A model generated the notes under the pieces. The model searched no databases and was not told the DNA's origin. It was given only the letters and a program-made list of their open reading frames with translations. A stretch of DNA of 7,980 bases from Acidobacteriota bacterium (GTDB lineage Bacteria > Acidobacteriota > Terriglobia > Versatilivoradales > Versatilivoraceae), in the NCBI GenBank assembly GCA_026706225.1, contig JAPOZE010000119.1:1-7980 (forward strand), read 5' to 3'. This document shows, one piece after another, positions 1 through 5,542 of the stretch. Numbering within the stretch: the first letter of the stretch is position 1; every line of letters starts with the position of its first letter. Position numbers and translations under genes: made by a program.

Positions 1-729
1 GTCGGCAGCGGCGTGCAGGGAAAGCATCAGGACGATGGCCAGGGAACGAAGGCGGAGCAGTTGGCTGATCCGGATGGAATGGGGTTTTTCCAGCTCGGCC
101 CGGGTCCCCTTCAGTTTGGCCAGGCTCAACAGCAGGCCTCCCAGCAGCAGCGCTCCGCCGCTGATGGCGAACGGGGTCTGGTAAACGGTGGCGAAAGCGG
201 CGTCCCCGCGCCCGTCCGACCACTTCAACAACTCGTTGGCCAGCAGGGGAGTCAGGATCGAAGGCGCCGCCGAAGCCACCAGCATGAGGGAGAAGATGCG
301 CCGCTTGCGATCCGGGAAGAGCGAGATCAGAAAAGCGGGGATGGCAACGCCGGAGAGTCCCAGGAAAAAGCCAATGGCCGGCATGGACACCCGGAAGGCC
401 GGCAGGGTTCCACCGATCCCCAGGATCAGGAAGGCGATTCCGGCCCCCACCGTTGCCAGTTCCGTTGCCCGACGGACCCCCAAACGGGCCAGCAGCGGGC
501 CAATGGTCAACAGGGCCGGTATGCGGCCCAGACCTCGACTTCCGAACAGCGTCCCGAACTGCTCGGCGTTGATGGCAAAGTATTCCCTGATGCGGGTTCC
601 GTAGACCAGAAGCATGGCCTGACTGGAGGGCAGGGCTACCAGGCCGAGCAACAGCAAGGCCAGGTTTCGGCGGCGGGAGGCCGCCTTGCCGGTGGCGTCT
701 GGGGACGGGAGGCTGTCACCGGTGGTCAT
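1..729 (-). CDS. MFS transporter, N-terminal part (gene cut by window edge)
   Basis: An open reading frame of 243 codons runs leftward from an ATG at 729-727 to base 1 without a stop, so the C-terminal part lies outside the window. The predicted protein is very hydrophobic. Likely membrane segments lie at about residues 22-44, 58-80, 88-108, 113-137, 144-168 and 186-205, with a seventh starting near 229, which is the first half of a 12-helix major facilitator. The loop after helix 2 reads GPLLARLGVRR, a weak version of the MFS motif A, and helix 4 ends in LISLFPDRKRR. A GGAG Shine-Dalgarno lies about 8-10 bases before the ATG, which supports this start. The family moves small solutes across the cytoplasmic membrane, usually by proton coupling. 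The substrate cannot be told from this half. The long plus-strand ORF over the same DNA is Gln/Gly-rich and is read as antisense shadow. Confidence 0.82.
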   Translation of the reverse strand, partial: MTTGDSLPSPDATGKAASRRRNLALLLLGLVALPSSQAMLLVYGTRIREYFAINAEQFGTLFGSRGLGRIPALLTIGPLLARLGVRRATELATVGAGIAFLILGIGGTLPAFRVSMPAIGFFLGLSGVAIPAFLISLFPDRKRRIFSLMLVASAAPSILTPLLANELLKWSDGRGDAAFATVYQTPFAISGGALLLGGLLLSLAKLKGTRAELEKPHSIRISQLLRLRSLAIVLMLSLHAAAD

Positions 730-768
730 TCTTGGCTCTCCAGGCACGAAACTCTCGGCAACGGATCG

Positions 769-797
769 ATTCTCCAGAACCCGGCAGGCGGAGTCAA
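769..797 (-). promoter_or_regulatory. Candidate sigma70-like promoter for the MFS gene
   Basis: On the minus strand TTGACT (797-792) is followed after exactly 17 bases by GAGAAT (774-769). These match the -35 consensus at 5 of 6 and the -10 consensus at 4 of 6 positions. Transcription would start near 762, giving a leader of about 33 bases before the ATG at 729. This rests on consensus matching alone. Promoter consensus in this phylum is assumed to be similar. Confidence 0.4.
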
Positions 798-864
798 CCG
801 GTTAGCCGGGCCAAGCCCCGCACGACCGGGCGGATCGACCGGGGTGAAACAGGGGTGCTTCAGA

Positions 865-889
865 AAAGTGGAGAGTGAAGAGTGGTCAG
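865..889 (-). repeat. Degenerate heptamer repeat array, inverted copy
   Basis: Read on the minus strand, this stretch is CTGA followed by three 7-base units, CCACTCT, TCACTCT and CCACTTT. It is the same heptamer family as the array at 994-1021 in the opposite orientation. The two share the complementary blocks AAAAGTGGA and AGTGGTCAG. Confidence 0.6.
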
Positions 890-922
890 CCGAGGGTTTT
901 AGGAAAAGGCAAGTGCCTGACG

Positions 923-935
923 ACTTGGTTGCACT
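923..935 (+). repeat. 13-base direct repeat, copy 1
   Basis: ACTTGGTTGCACT here matches ACTTGGTCGCACT at 1024-1036 at 12 of 13 positions. Copy 1 sits between the two heptamer arrays and copy 2 directly follows the second array, so the 13-mer seems to belong to the same composite repeat. Confidence 0.5.
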
Positions 936-993
936 ATTTGAGTGACTGCGCCAAGATCAACAAGATGCTTGACGGATGAATCAAATCAACTAG

Positions 994-1021
994 CCACTAT
1001 CCACTGACCACTATCCACTTT
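994..1021 (+). repeat. Tandem heptamer repeat, four units
   Basis: Four adjacent 7-base units, CCACTAT, CCACTGA, CCACTAT and CCACTTT, share the core CCACT. An inverted and more diverged copy lies about 105 bases upstream (865-889). Together they could pair into a long stem around a loop of just over 100 bases. Heptanucleotide tandem repeats between genes are known in some bacteria, such as the STRR repeats of cyanobacteria, but I cannot name this one. Confidence 0.75.
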
Positions 1022-1023
1022 TA

Positions 1024-1036
1024 ACTTGGTCGCACT
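1024..1036 (+). repeat. 13-base direct repeat, copy 2
   Basis: ACTTGGTCGCACT is the second copy of the 13-mer at 923-935, with one mismatch. It begins 3 bases after the last CCACTTT heptamer and ends 66 bases before the phosphatase start codon. Confidence 0.5.
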
Positions 1037-1102
1037 CCCTTCCCGTGTAACGGGGTAGTCAATAGCTGGCAGGACGGGGGTGTTCCAGGCAAGGGGTTCG
1101 TC

Positions 1103-2608
1103 ATGCGATTCAACCCATTGGTAAAGTCAATCACGGCCCTTCTCCTGTTGATTGTCGGCACCCTTTCCGCGCAAGAGGTCCATAACGGACAGGGAGAGAT
1201 GGCGGGTGAGGTCACCGAGACCAGTGTGATTCTGCAGTCCCGCCTGACCCGGAGCACCGAGCTGGTCGACGGAGATCTCCCCGGCAGCCCCGGGGTCGCC
1301 CGTTTCGAGCTGTCGGCGGCCGAGGATTTTGCCGACCCGCGCGTTACGGAGTGGTTGTCCGCGTTGCCCCGGAACGACTATATCGTCAAGACCCGGATTT
1401 CGGGATTGACTCCGGCAACCCGCTACTACTACCGGTTGCGCTACGGCGTCGATCGGGAAAGCACCAGCCTCGGTCGCGCGGCCACCTTCAAGACTCTGGC
1501 CGGACGGGAGAGGAGCGCCGCGGTGAGCTTCGTGGTGGTGACGGGAATGAACTACGCCTTCTTCCAGGACGGTGCTCCCCAGTTTCAACGTCCCAGGTAC
1601 GAAGGCCATGACAAGCCCCTGGGCTATCCGGCCCTGGCCACCATTCTGCGCATGAAGCCCGACTTCTTTGTGGGGACCGGAGACAACGTCTACTACGACC
1701 ATCCGGCCGACTCCCGCGCCCGAACCCGGGCCGAGCTGCGGAAGAAATGGCACGAGCAGTTCGTGCAGCCTCGGTATATTCAGCTTTTCCAACAGGTTCC
1801 GACTTACTGGGAAAAGGATGACCACGACCACCGCTTCAACGACTCCGATCCCCACACTCCCGTGCAGGGCTACCACGCCTGGGTGGAAGACAAGGAGAAT
1901 CCGGAACTGGCTCGACAGCCCTCCAACGCCCTGGGCATCGAGATCTTTCGGGAGCAGGTACCGGTGGTGGACCCGGCGGACAAGGAGGCAGTGACCTACC
2001 GGACCCACCGGATCAGTCGGGAACTCCAGATCTGGCTGGTTGAGGGCCGCGACTACCGCAGCCCCAACGGCATGGAGGACGGTCCTTCCAAGACCCTGTG
2101 GGGGAAGGAGCAGATCGCCTGGTTGAAGCGGACGCTGCTGGAATCGGACGCCCCCTTCAAGATCCTGATCTCACCCACGGCCATGGTGGGTCCCGACGGC
2201 GCCACCAAGCGAGACAGCCACGTCAACATCGGCGGGTTCCGGCACGAGGCCGGGGAGTTCTTCGGATGGCTGGACCGGAACGGTCCGGTGAAGCAAAATT
2301 TCTATCTCATCTGCGGTGACCGCCACTGGCAGTATCACGCCGTCCATCCCGGCGGCGTGGAAGAGTTCGCCTGCGGGGCCCTCTGCGACGCCAACGCCTT
2401 CGCGGCCATTTCACCCGGCGACCCCAACTCGACCGATCCCGACGGCAGGATCGTTCACAAGTACACCCAGCGGGGTCAGTCCGGCGGTTTCCTGAGGGTG
2501 CGGGTCCATCCACCGGCCGCGAAGAGGCCGGCTCGGGCCGAGTTCGCCTTCTACGACGAGCTGGGAGCGCTGCTCTACCGGACCCTCAAGTTCGCCCGCC
2601 AGCCTTGA
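1103..2608 (+). CDS. PhoD-like secreted metallophosphatase/phosphodiesterase
   Basis: This 501-residue protein starts with a signal peptide: basic start MRFNPLVK, hydrophobic core ITALLLLIVGTL, and a likely signal peptidase I site after LSA at residue 23. Residues about 30-135 form the beta-rich N-terminal domain usual in PhoD proteins. The calcineurin-like metallophosphatase domain follows at about 140-495. Visible metal-site motifs are GDNVYYDH (193-200, with Asp194 and Tyr197 matching the GDxxY motif of PhoD), WEKDDHDH (236-243) and GDRHW (405-409). PhoD enzymes are extracytoplasmic phosphodiesterases or alkaline phosphatases that release phosphate from organic esters. The substrate here is unknown. 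The start is supported by AAGGGG about 6 bases before the ATG. One oddity is TGMNY (147-151) where many PhoD proteins have SCQNY, so the usual Cys is Gly148. The gene converges on the PhyH pair with a 6-base gap. No Pho-box-like element was recognised upstream. Confidence 0.85.
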   Translation: MRFNPLVKSITALLLLIVGTLSAQEVHNGQGEMAGEVTETSVILQSRLTRSTELVDGDLPGSPGVARFELSAAEDFADPRVTEWLSALPRNDYIVKTRISGLTPATRYYYRLRYGVDRESTSLGRAATFKTLAGRERSAAVSFVVVTGMNYAFFQDGAPQFQRPRYEGHDKPLGYPALATILRMKPDFFVGTGDNVYYDHPADSRARTRAELRKKWHEQFVQPRYIQLFQQVPTYWEKDDHDHRFNDSDPHTPVQGYHAWVEDKENPELARQPSNALGIEIFREQVPVVDPADKEAVTYRTHRISRELQIWLVEGRDYRSPNGMEDGPSKTLWGKEQIAWLKRTLLESDAPFKILISPTAMVGPDGATKRDSHVNIGGFRHEAGEFFGWLDRNGPVKQNFYLICGDRHWQYHAVHPGGVEEFACGALCDANAFAAISPGDPNSTDPDGRIVHKYTQRGQSGGFLRVRVHPPAAKRPARAEFAFYDELGALLYRTLKFARQP

Positions 2609-2614
2609 GGCCGG
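2599..2614. terminator. Short hairpin filling the gap between convergent genes
   Basis: CCAGCC-TTGA-GGCCGG can fold into a stem of five pairs with one A-C mismatch and a 4-base loop. It covers the phosphatase stop codon and exactly the 6-base gap before the stop codon of the convergent PhyH gene. On the plus strand it is followed by TTAGTCCATTTTCTTC, which is only moderately T-rich. It may act as a weak two-way terminator, but it is short and imperfect. Confidence 0.25.
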
Positions 2615-3574
2615 TTAGTCCATTTTCTTCTGGGACCCGGCGGGGTGATAGTAGGGGGCCAGCAGCAGGTGGGACTTGACCGGGTCTGCCTGGGTGCGCC
2701 GCAGCAGATCCGCCGAAGGCTCGCAGCCGGGCCAGTTCTCCATGTAGGAGGGGCCGAACTGGAACTCCAGCCAGGAATGGCTTTCCAGGCGGGGCGGTCT
2801 CAGGGCGTGAGAGACGTTCTCGGTGAAGACCACCGCCGAGCCGGCCGTCAGGGGCAGGTCCCGCAGGGGAGGAACCTCGTCCAGTTCCCGGTCCACATAG
2901 GGATGGGGGAGGTGGGACTTGTGGCTTCCGGGGATCAGGCAGAAGGCACCATCTCCCGCATTGGTGTCGTCCAACGCAATCAGGCAGGTCACCAGCAGGC
3001 AACGGAATTCCCCCTCGGGACCGCAGCGGTAACTCGCGTATCGCCGCGGGTCGGCCTTTCCGCCCTGAGTCAAGCAGCCGCGGCTCCCCACTCCTCGAAT
3101 CCTTGCGCGGGAAGCAATCAGGCGAAACTGCCGCCCCCAGATGAGTGCCTGCAGGTGGCGCAGCGCGGGATGCAGGGCCATGGCGTCTTCCAGGACACCC
3201 CCGGCTTCGACGATGTTGAGCAGCTCGACCTCGGAGTCGTTCTCCCGTCGGAGGCTGACCCCGGCGGAGGGGGTCCGAGCCAGGCTCTCAAGGCGTTGTC
3301 GGGACTCTTCGATCTGCCCTGGATCGAGCACTTCAGGCAGGAGGGTGTATCCGGCGATATCGAAGAAGTGCTGCTCGTCCAATGAGAGCAGTTGCCGGTC
3401 GCTTCCGGTCTGAAGGTCGAAGACGTCTTCCTCGGTGGGGAGTCGTTGGATTGGAGTCGTGTCCACGGCTGAAAGGTGCTTTTTGGGGAGGGGCCGCCGC
3501 CTACCCGCCAGGGTCCCGGGCGACCCCGTCCGGGAGCGGGGTTTACCGGCCCGACCATGCCCGCCTGGGATCAT
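2615..3574 (-). CDS. PhyH-family protein with degenerate active site (second gene of pair)
   Basis: This ORF encodes 319 residues. Residues about 63-280 match the phytanoyl-CoA dioxygenase (PhyH) fold: LSLDEQHFFDIAGYTLLPEV (63-82), the conserved core CLIPGSHKSH (212-221), then GSAVVFTENVSHA (245-257). The family normally uses iron held by His-x-Asp...His and 2-oxoglutarate held by an Arg 11 residues after the last His. Here the first His position is Thr169 (LTQGG), the Asp position is Gly171, and the Arg position is Ser267. Only His256 remains, so ordinary dioxygenase chemistry is unlikely. The upstream paralogue shares the GSHKSH core, including an identical 18-base stretch (2918-2935 and 3880-3897). 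The ATG overlaps the upstream stop as ATGA, which suggests translational coupling. It gives an unusual Arg/Pro-rich tail of about 60 residues, however, and GTG at codon 37 (3466-3464) is an alternative start. Neither start has a clear Shine-Dalgarno. Confidence 0.8.
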   Translation of the reverse strand: MIPGGHGRAGKPRSRTGSPGTLAGRRRPLPKKHLSAVDTTPIQRLPTEEDVFDLQTGSDRQLLSLDEQHFFDIAGYTLLPEVLDPGQIEESRQRLESLARTPSAGVSLRRENDSEVELLNIVEAGGVLEDAMALHPALRHLQALIWGRQFRLIASRARIRGVGSRGCLTQGGKADPRRYASYRCGPEGEFRCLLVTCLIALDDTNAGDGAFCLIPGSHKSHLPHPYVDRELDEVPPLRDLPLTAGSAVVFTENVSHALRPPRLESHSWLEFQFGPSYMENWPGCEPSADLLRRTQADPVKSHLLLAPYYHPAGSQKKMD

Positions 3575-4398
3575 ACCGGGGTAAGGTCGGCGGGTACTTC
3601 TTGGAACGGTGCCGGTCCCCGGACCAGCTCCAGCCGGCGCGGATTGGCCCGGGACTCAAAGCCGGGGGCCACCTCGGTCAACCGGCCCCAGGCGCACTGA
3701 AAGGCAGGGGCATAGGAATAGAACAGGGTTCGACGCACTCTGGAGCCCCGATTCTCCACGGCTCCGTGGGACAGATCCTCGGAAAAGAGCACGGCGTCTC
3801 CCGCCTCGCAGGGCAGAGGCCGCACCAGCGGATGGGCAGGATCGGGAACCTGCCCCACCAGCGGGTTGCGAAAGTGACTCTTGTGGCTTCCGGGGATGAC
3901 AGCAAAACAGCCGTCCTCGACGCCCACGTCGGTCAGGGCAAAGGATATCTTGATGCTGGCGCAGCGAAAAGCGTCCTGCTCAAAGACATATTCGCTGTAG
4001 GGCAGCATCTCGGCGTAGCCGTGGTGAAAAACGAATCCTCCTCCGCTGTGACGCGACATGAAGCTGGCCGCGTCGAGCCGCATGGGTACGCCGATGGTTT
4101 CTTCCAGGTAGGGAAGGGTGGCGGGCCAGTCGATCAGCTCCTCGAAGGGGCCGCCGCAGGGAAGGATGTTGCCGGAGTAGTCCGCCAGGCCCCGTTGCGG
4201 CGCCGGACCCACCTGGGCATAGACGTTGTCCTGCTGGTACTTCCGGGTCAGGTTGAGGGCCTCCACCTCCTGGTCGCTCAGGGTCTCCAGCCGGTCGATG
4301 CTCTCGTTCATGGCAGCCAGAACCGGCGGCGGCAGGACCTTCCTCAGCACCAGGTAGCCGTTGAGATCGAACAGATAGCGCTCTTCCGCGGTGACCAT
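3571..4398 (-). CDS. PhyH-family Fe/2-oxoglutarate oxygenase-like protein (first gene of pair)
   Basis: This 275-residue protein is typical in length for bacterial PhyH-family enzymes. It begins ERYLFDLNGYLVLRKVLPP (6-24), the usual N-terminal helix and strand. The core then reads GGGFVFHHGYAE (119-130), FALTDVGVEDGCFAVIPGSH (153-172), GDAVLFSEDLSHG (200-212) and RRTLFYSYAP (222-231). By position, His125 and His211 are the iron-binding histidines (86 apart, close to the 89 between His175 and His264 in human PHYH). Arg222, 11 residues after His211, is the 2-oxoglutarate anchor. The Asp of the usual HxD motif is Gly127. This HxG pattern is found in Fe/2OG halogenases, but also in little-studied PhyH relatives, so hydroxylation, halogenation or something else are all possible. 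The substrate is unknown. GGGGGAGGA lies very close to the ATG. The stop overlaps the next gene's ATG by 4 bases. Confidence 0.85.
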   Translation of the reverse strand: MVTAEERYLFDLNGYLVLRKVLPPPVLAAMNESIDRLETLSDQEVEALNLTRKYQQDNVYAQVGPAPQRGLADYSGNILPCGGPFEELIDWPATLPYLEETIGVPMRLDAASFMSRHSGGGFVFHHGYAEMLPYSEYVFEQDAFRCASIKISFALTDVGVEDGCFAVIPGSHKSHFRNPLVGQVPDPAHPLVRPLPCEAGDAVLFSEDLSHGAVENRGSRVRRTLFYSYAPAFQCAWGRLTEVAPGFESRANPRRLELVRGPAPFQEVPADLTPV

Positions 4399-4430
4399 TC
4401 CTCCCCCAATGACAGGACCTTGCGGGGCTC

Positions 4431-4460
4431 ATGGTAGCAGATAGCCGGCGGCGTCGCCAA
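4431..4460 (-). promoter_or_regulatory. Weak candidate promoter for the PhyH pair
   Basis: On the minus strand TTGGCG (4460-4455) and TACCAT (4436-4431) are 18 bases apart. Each matches the sigma70 consensus at 4 of 6 positions. Transcription would begin near 4425, leaving a leader of about 26 bases. This is the best pair in the region but it is not strong. Confidence 0.25.
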
Positions 4461-4583
4461 CGCCCCCGGGTCGTCTCCATCTCTTTCCTGTTGTTGAACG
4501 AGTTGTTCTCCCGGCAGGTGCCGATTGAGGATCTGCAAACCCTGGCCGGCCAGGCCGATTTCGAGACCACCCAGCCGCCGTGA
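4431..4583 (+). CDS. Doubtful small ORF, 50 residues
   Basis: An ATG at 4431 opens a 50-codon frame ending in TGA at 4581-4583. The first 15 residues are Arg-rich and look like noise. The rest, including SISFLLLNELFSRQ (16-29) and VPIEDLQTLAGQADF (30-44), has a more protein-like mix and could be the end of a decayed gene. There is no good ribosome site, and the ATG falls inside the candidate promoter of the divergent gene. I do not recognise it. It may not be expressed. Confidence 0.18.
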   Translation: MVADSRRRRQRPRVVSISFLLLNELFSRQVPIEDLQTLAGQADFETTQPP

Positions 4584-4715
4584 TCGCCGGCGCCGAGGCG
4601 CCACCCGCAATATCGTCAAGCGCCAGTTCCGTGTAGAATGCAGGGAAGGTATTTCACCCAGAAGTCGACCTGAAGGAAGAAGAGGTAAACGTACCACTTC
4701 CCCAAAAGAGGCCCC

Positions 4716-5330
4716 ATGGATTTTCTATCGATCCAAAAGGAGGGATCGCCGGTGTACGCCGAGTTTCTGCCGATTCAAAAGGAAGGATCGCCGGTGTACG
4801 CTGGATTCTGGAAGAGATCTGGGGCGTTGCTCGTCGACAGCTTTGTGCTTGTCCCTGTCGGGATGATTTTCCTCTTGCTCGAGAGGATATCCATATGGAG
4901 CGCGATAGGAGTCACGGTAATCTCCGCCATTTTCTTTGCCGCCTACGTTATCTATTTTCATTACCGATACGGTGCAACCTTGGGGAAGATGGTTACCGGC
5001 ATCAAGGTAACGCTACCCAATGGATCACCAATAGAATTCAAGGAAGCGTTACTCCGCTCCTGTGTGGAGCTCGCCTTGTCGGTAACGACGATGGTTGCTC
5101 GACTGAGTGCGTTCATCATTGCTGATGCGGAGCAATACCAATCTTTGGACTGGATCGGGCGGGAGGAATACGTGGCTTCGTTAATTCCTGCCTGGCATGA
5201 AGCCGTTGAACCCATTTACTGGTTCTGGTTCTGGAGCGAAGTCGTCGTTCTGCTTTTCAACGAACGCAAAAGAGCCCTTCACGACATTATTGCGGGGACG
5301 GTGGTCATACACAAGAGGTTTGCGAAGTAA
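4716..5330 (+). CDS. RDD-family integral membrane protein
   Basis: The 204-residue product has the RDD-family layout. The domain opens with GFWKRSGALLVDSFVL (30-45, with the family's Arg and Asp), followed by two membrane segments at about 36-54 and 59-82. The loop motif RYGATLGKMVTGIKV comes next, then a final hydrophobic segment in the 165-185 range, ending NERKRALHDIIAGTVVI. RDD proteins are small cytoplasmic-membrane proteins. Some have been linked to ion or compatible-solute transport, but most have no known role. Before the domain lies a tandem duplication of 14 residues (LSIQKEGSPVYAEF, then LPIQKEGSPVYAGF, residues 4-31). GC is about 50% in sampled lines against 60-65% around it, and the codon endings are more mixed. 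This suggests a different history, perhaps transfer. AAGAGG 4 bases before the ATG supports the start. Confidence 0.85.
   Translation: MDFLSIQKEGSPVYAEFLPIQKEGSPVYAGFWKRSGALLVDSFVLVPVGMIFLLLERISIWSAIGVTVISAIFFAAYVIYFHYRYGATLGKMVTGIKVTLPNGSPIEFKEALLRSCVELALSVTTMVARLSAFIIADAEQYQSLDWIGREEYVASLIPAWHEAVEPIYWFWFWSEVVVLLFNERKRALHDIIAGTVVIHKRFAK
4725..4808 (+). repeat. 42-base in-frame tandem duplication inside the RDD gene
   Basis: Two adjacent 42-base units (4725-4766 and 4767-4808) encode near-identical 14-residue segments with the shared core IQKEGSPVYA. They differ at 8 bases. Five of the seven differing codons are synonymous and two change the residue (Ser5 to Pro19 and Glu16 to Gly30). The duplication is therefore not brand new, and the peptide seems to have been kept. 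Confidence 0.85.
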
Positions 5331-5434
5331 GGTACTATCTCCTGGCCTATACCCCCGATTTACCAAGCCCTCCGGGCAGTCACCCGTCGAATCGCCAAGA
5401 TCAAAGTCCGAGTCAAAAAGCGAGGCTTGCAAGT

Positions 5435-5476
5435 CCGCGTTCGCTCGGCTGCTTTCGGGGGATGGCGGTCTTTTTT
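5435..5476 (+). terminator. Candidate rho-independent terminator after the RDD gene
   Basis: CCGC (5435-5438) pairs with GCGG (5465-5468). Inside it, CTCG can pair with CGGG (one G-T pair) across a symmetrical 5-by-5 internal loop. The stem is followed within two bases by six T residues (5471-5476). The stem is interrupted, so strength is doubtful, but its place about 105 bases after the RDD stop and before a new promoter fits a terminator. Confidence 0.33.
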
Positions 5477-5513
5477 CCTTCGTGCTATCGTCACGCGGGT
5501 AGAAATGTTTCTG

Positions 5514-5542
5514 TTGACACCTACTATGCTTGAGGGCATAAA
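5514..5542 (+). promoter_or_regulatory. Candidate sigma70-like promoter for the VWFA-related gene
   Basis: A perfect TTGACA -35 box (5514-5519) is followed after exactly 17 bases by CATAAA (5537-5542), which matches the -10 consensus at 4 of 6. Transcription would start near 5549, about 19 bases before the ATG at 5568. This favours that start over the in-frame ATGs at 5505 and 5526, which would not be transcribed from this promoter. Confidence 0.5.

Larger units (their letters stand above)
730..1102. other. Divergent intergenic region between MFS and phosphatase genes
   Basis: This 373-base stretch separates two divergently transcribed genes and contains no convincing coding sequence. It holds a candidate promoter for the leftward gene, two oppositely oriented arrays of a 7-base repeat (865-889 and 994-1021), and a 13-base direct repeat (923-935 and 1024-1036). 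A short hairpin, CCCG-tgtaa-CGGG, lies at 1043-1055. I found no good -35/-10 pair for the rightward gene. TTGACG at 969-974 has no acceptable -10 at 16-18 bases. Confidence 0.7.
4399..4715. other. Divergent intergenic region between PhyH pair and RDD gene
   Basis: This stretch of about 317 bases lies between divergent genes. It holds a weak candidate promoter for the leftward PhyH pair (4431-4460), a doubtful 50-codon plus-strand ORF (4431-4583), and a GC-rich symmetrical patch, GGCGCCGAGGCGCC, near 4589-4602. The last 40 bases are purine-rich and lead into the RDD gene's ribosome site (AAGAGG, 4706-4711, 4 bases before the ATG). TAGAAT at 4634-4639 could be a -10 box for the RDD gene but has no matching -35. 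No RNA gene was recognised. Confidence 0.6.

Noticed and set aside
13..945. Plus-strand ORF of 310 codons opposite the MFS gene
   Set aside because: Product is Gln/Gly-rich with no fold-like pattern. The minus strand gives a clean multi-helix transporter with a Shine-Dalgarno.
1127..2008. Minus-strand ORF of 293 codons opposite the phosphatase gene
   Set aside because: Antisense shadow caused by high GC at third positions. The plus strand has a signal peptide and three metal-site motifs.
3382..4437. Plus-strand ORF of 351 codons opposite the PhyH pair
   Set aside because: It is longer than either real gene but low in complexity, and it covers parts of two well-recognised PhyH genes.
4589..4602. 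GGCGCCGAGGCGCC as a hairpin or operator
   Set aside because: The loop would be only two bases. More likely a chance GC-rich repeat.
4344..4697. Minus-strand ORF of 117 codons upstream of the PhyH pair
   Set aside because: Arg-rich product without recognisable pattern. It overlaps the PhyH start out of frame, with no ribosome site.
5417..5445. Minus-strand hairpin AGCGA...TCGCT followed by five T residues
   Set aside because: It would terminate leftward transcription, but no minus-strand gene lies to its right. Stem is 5 pairs with a 17-base loop.
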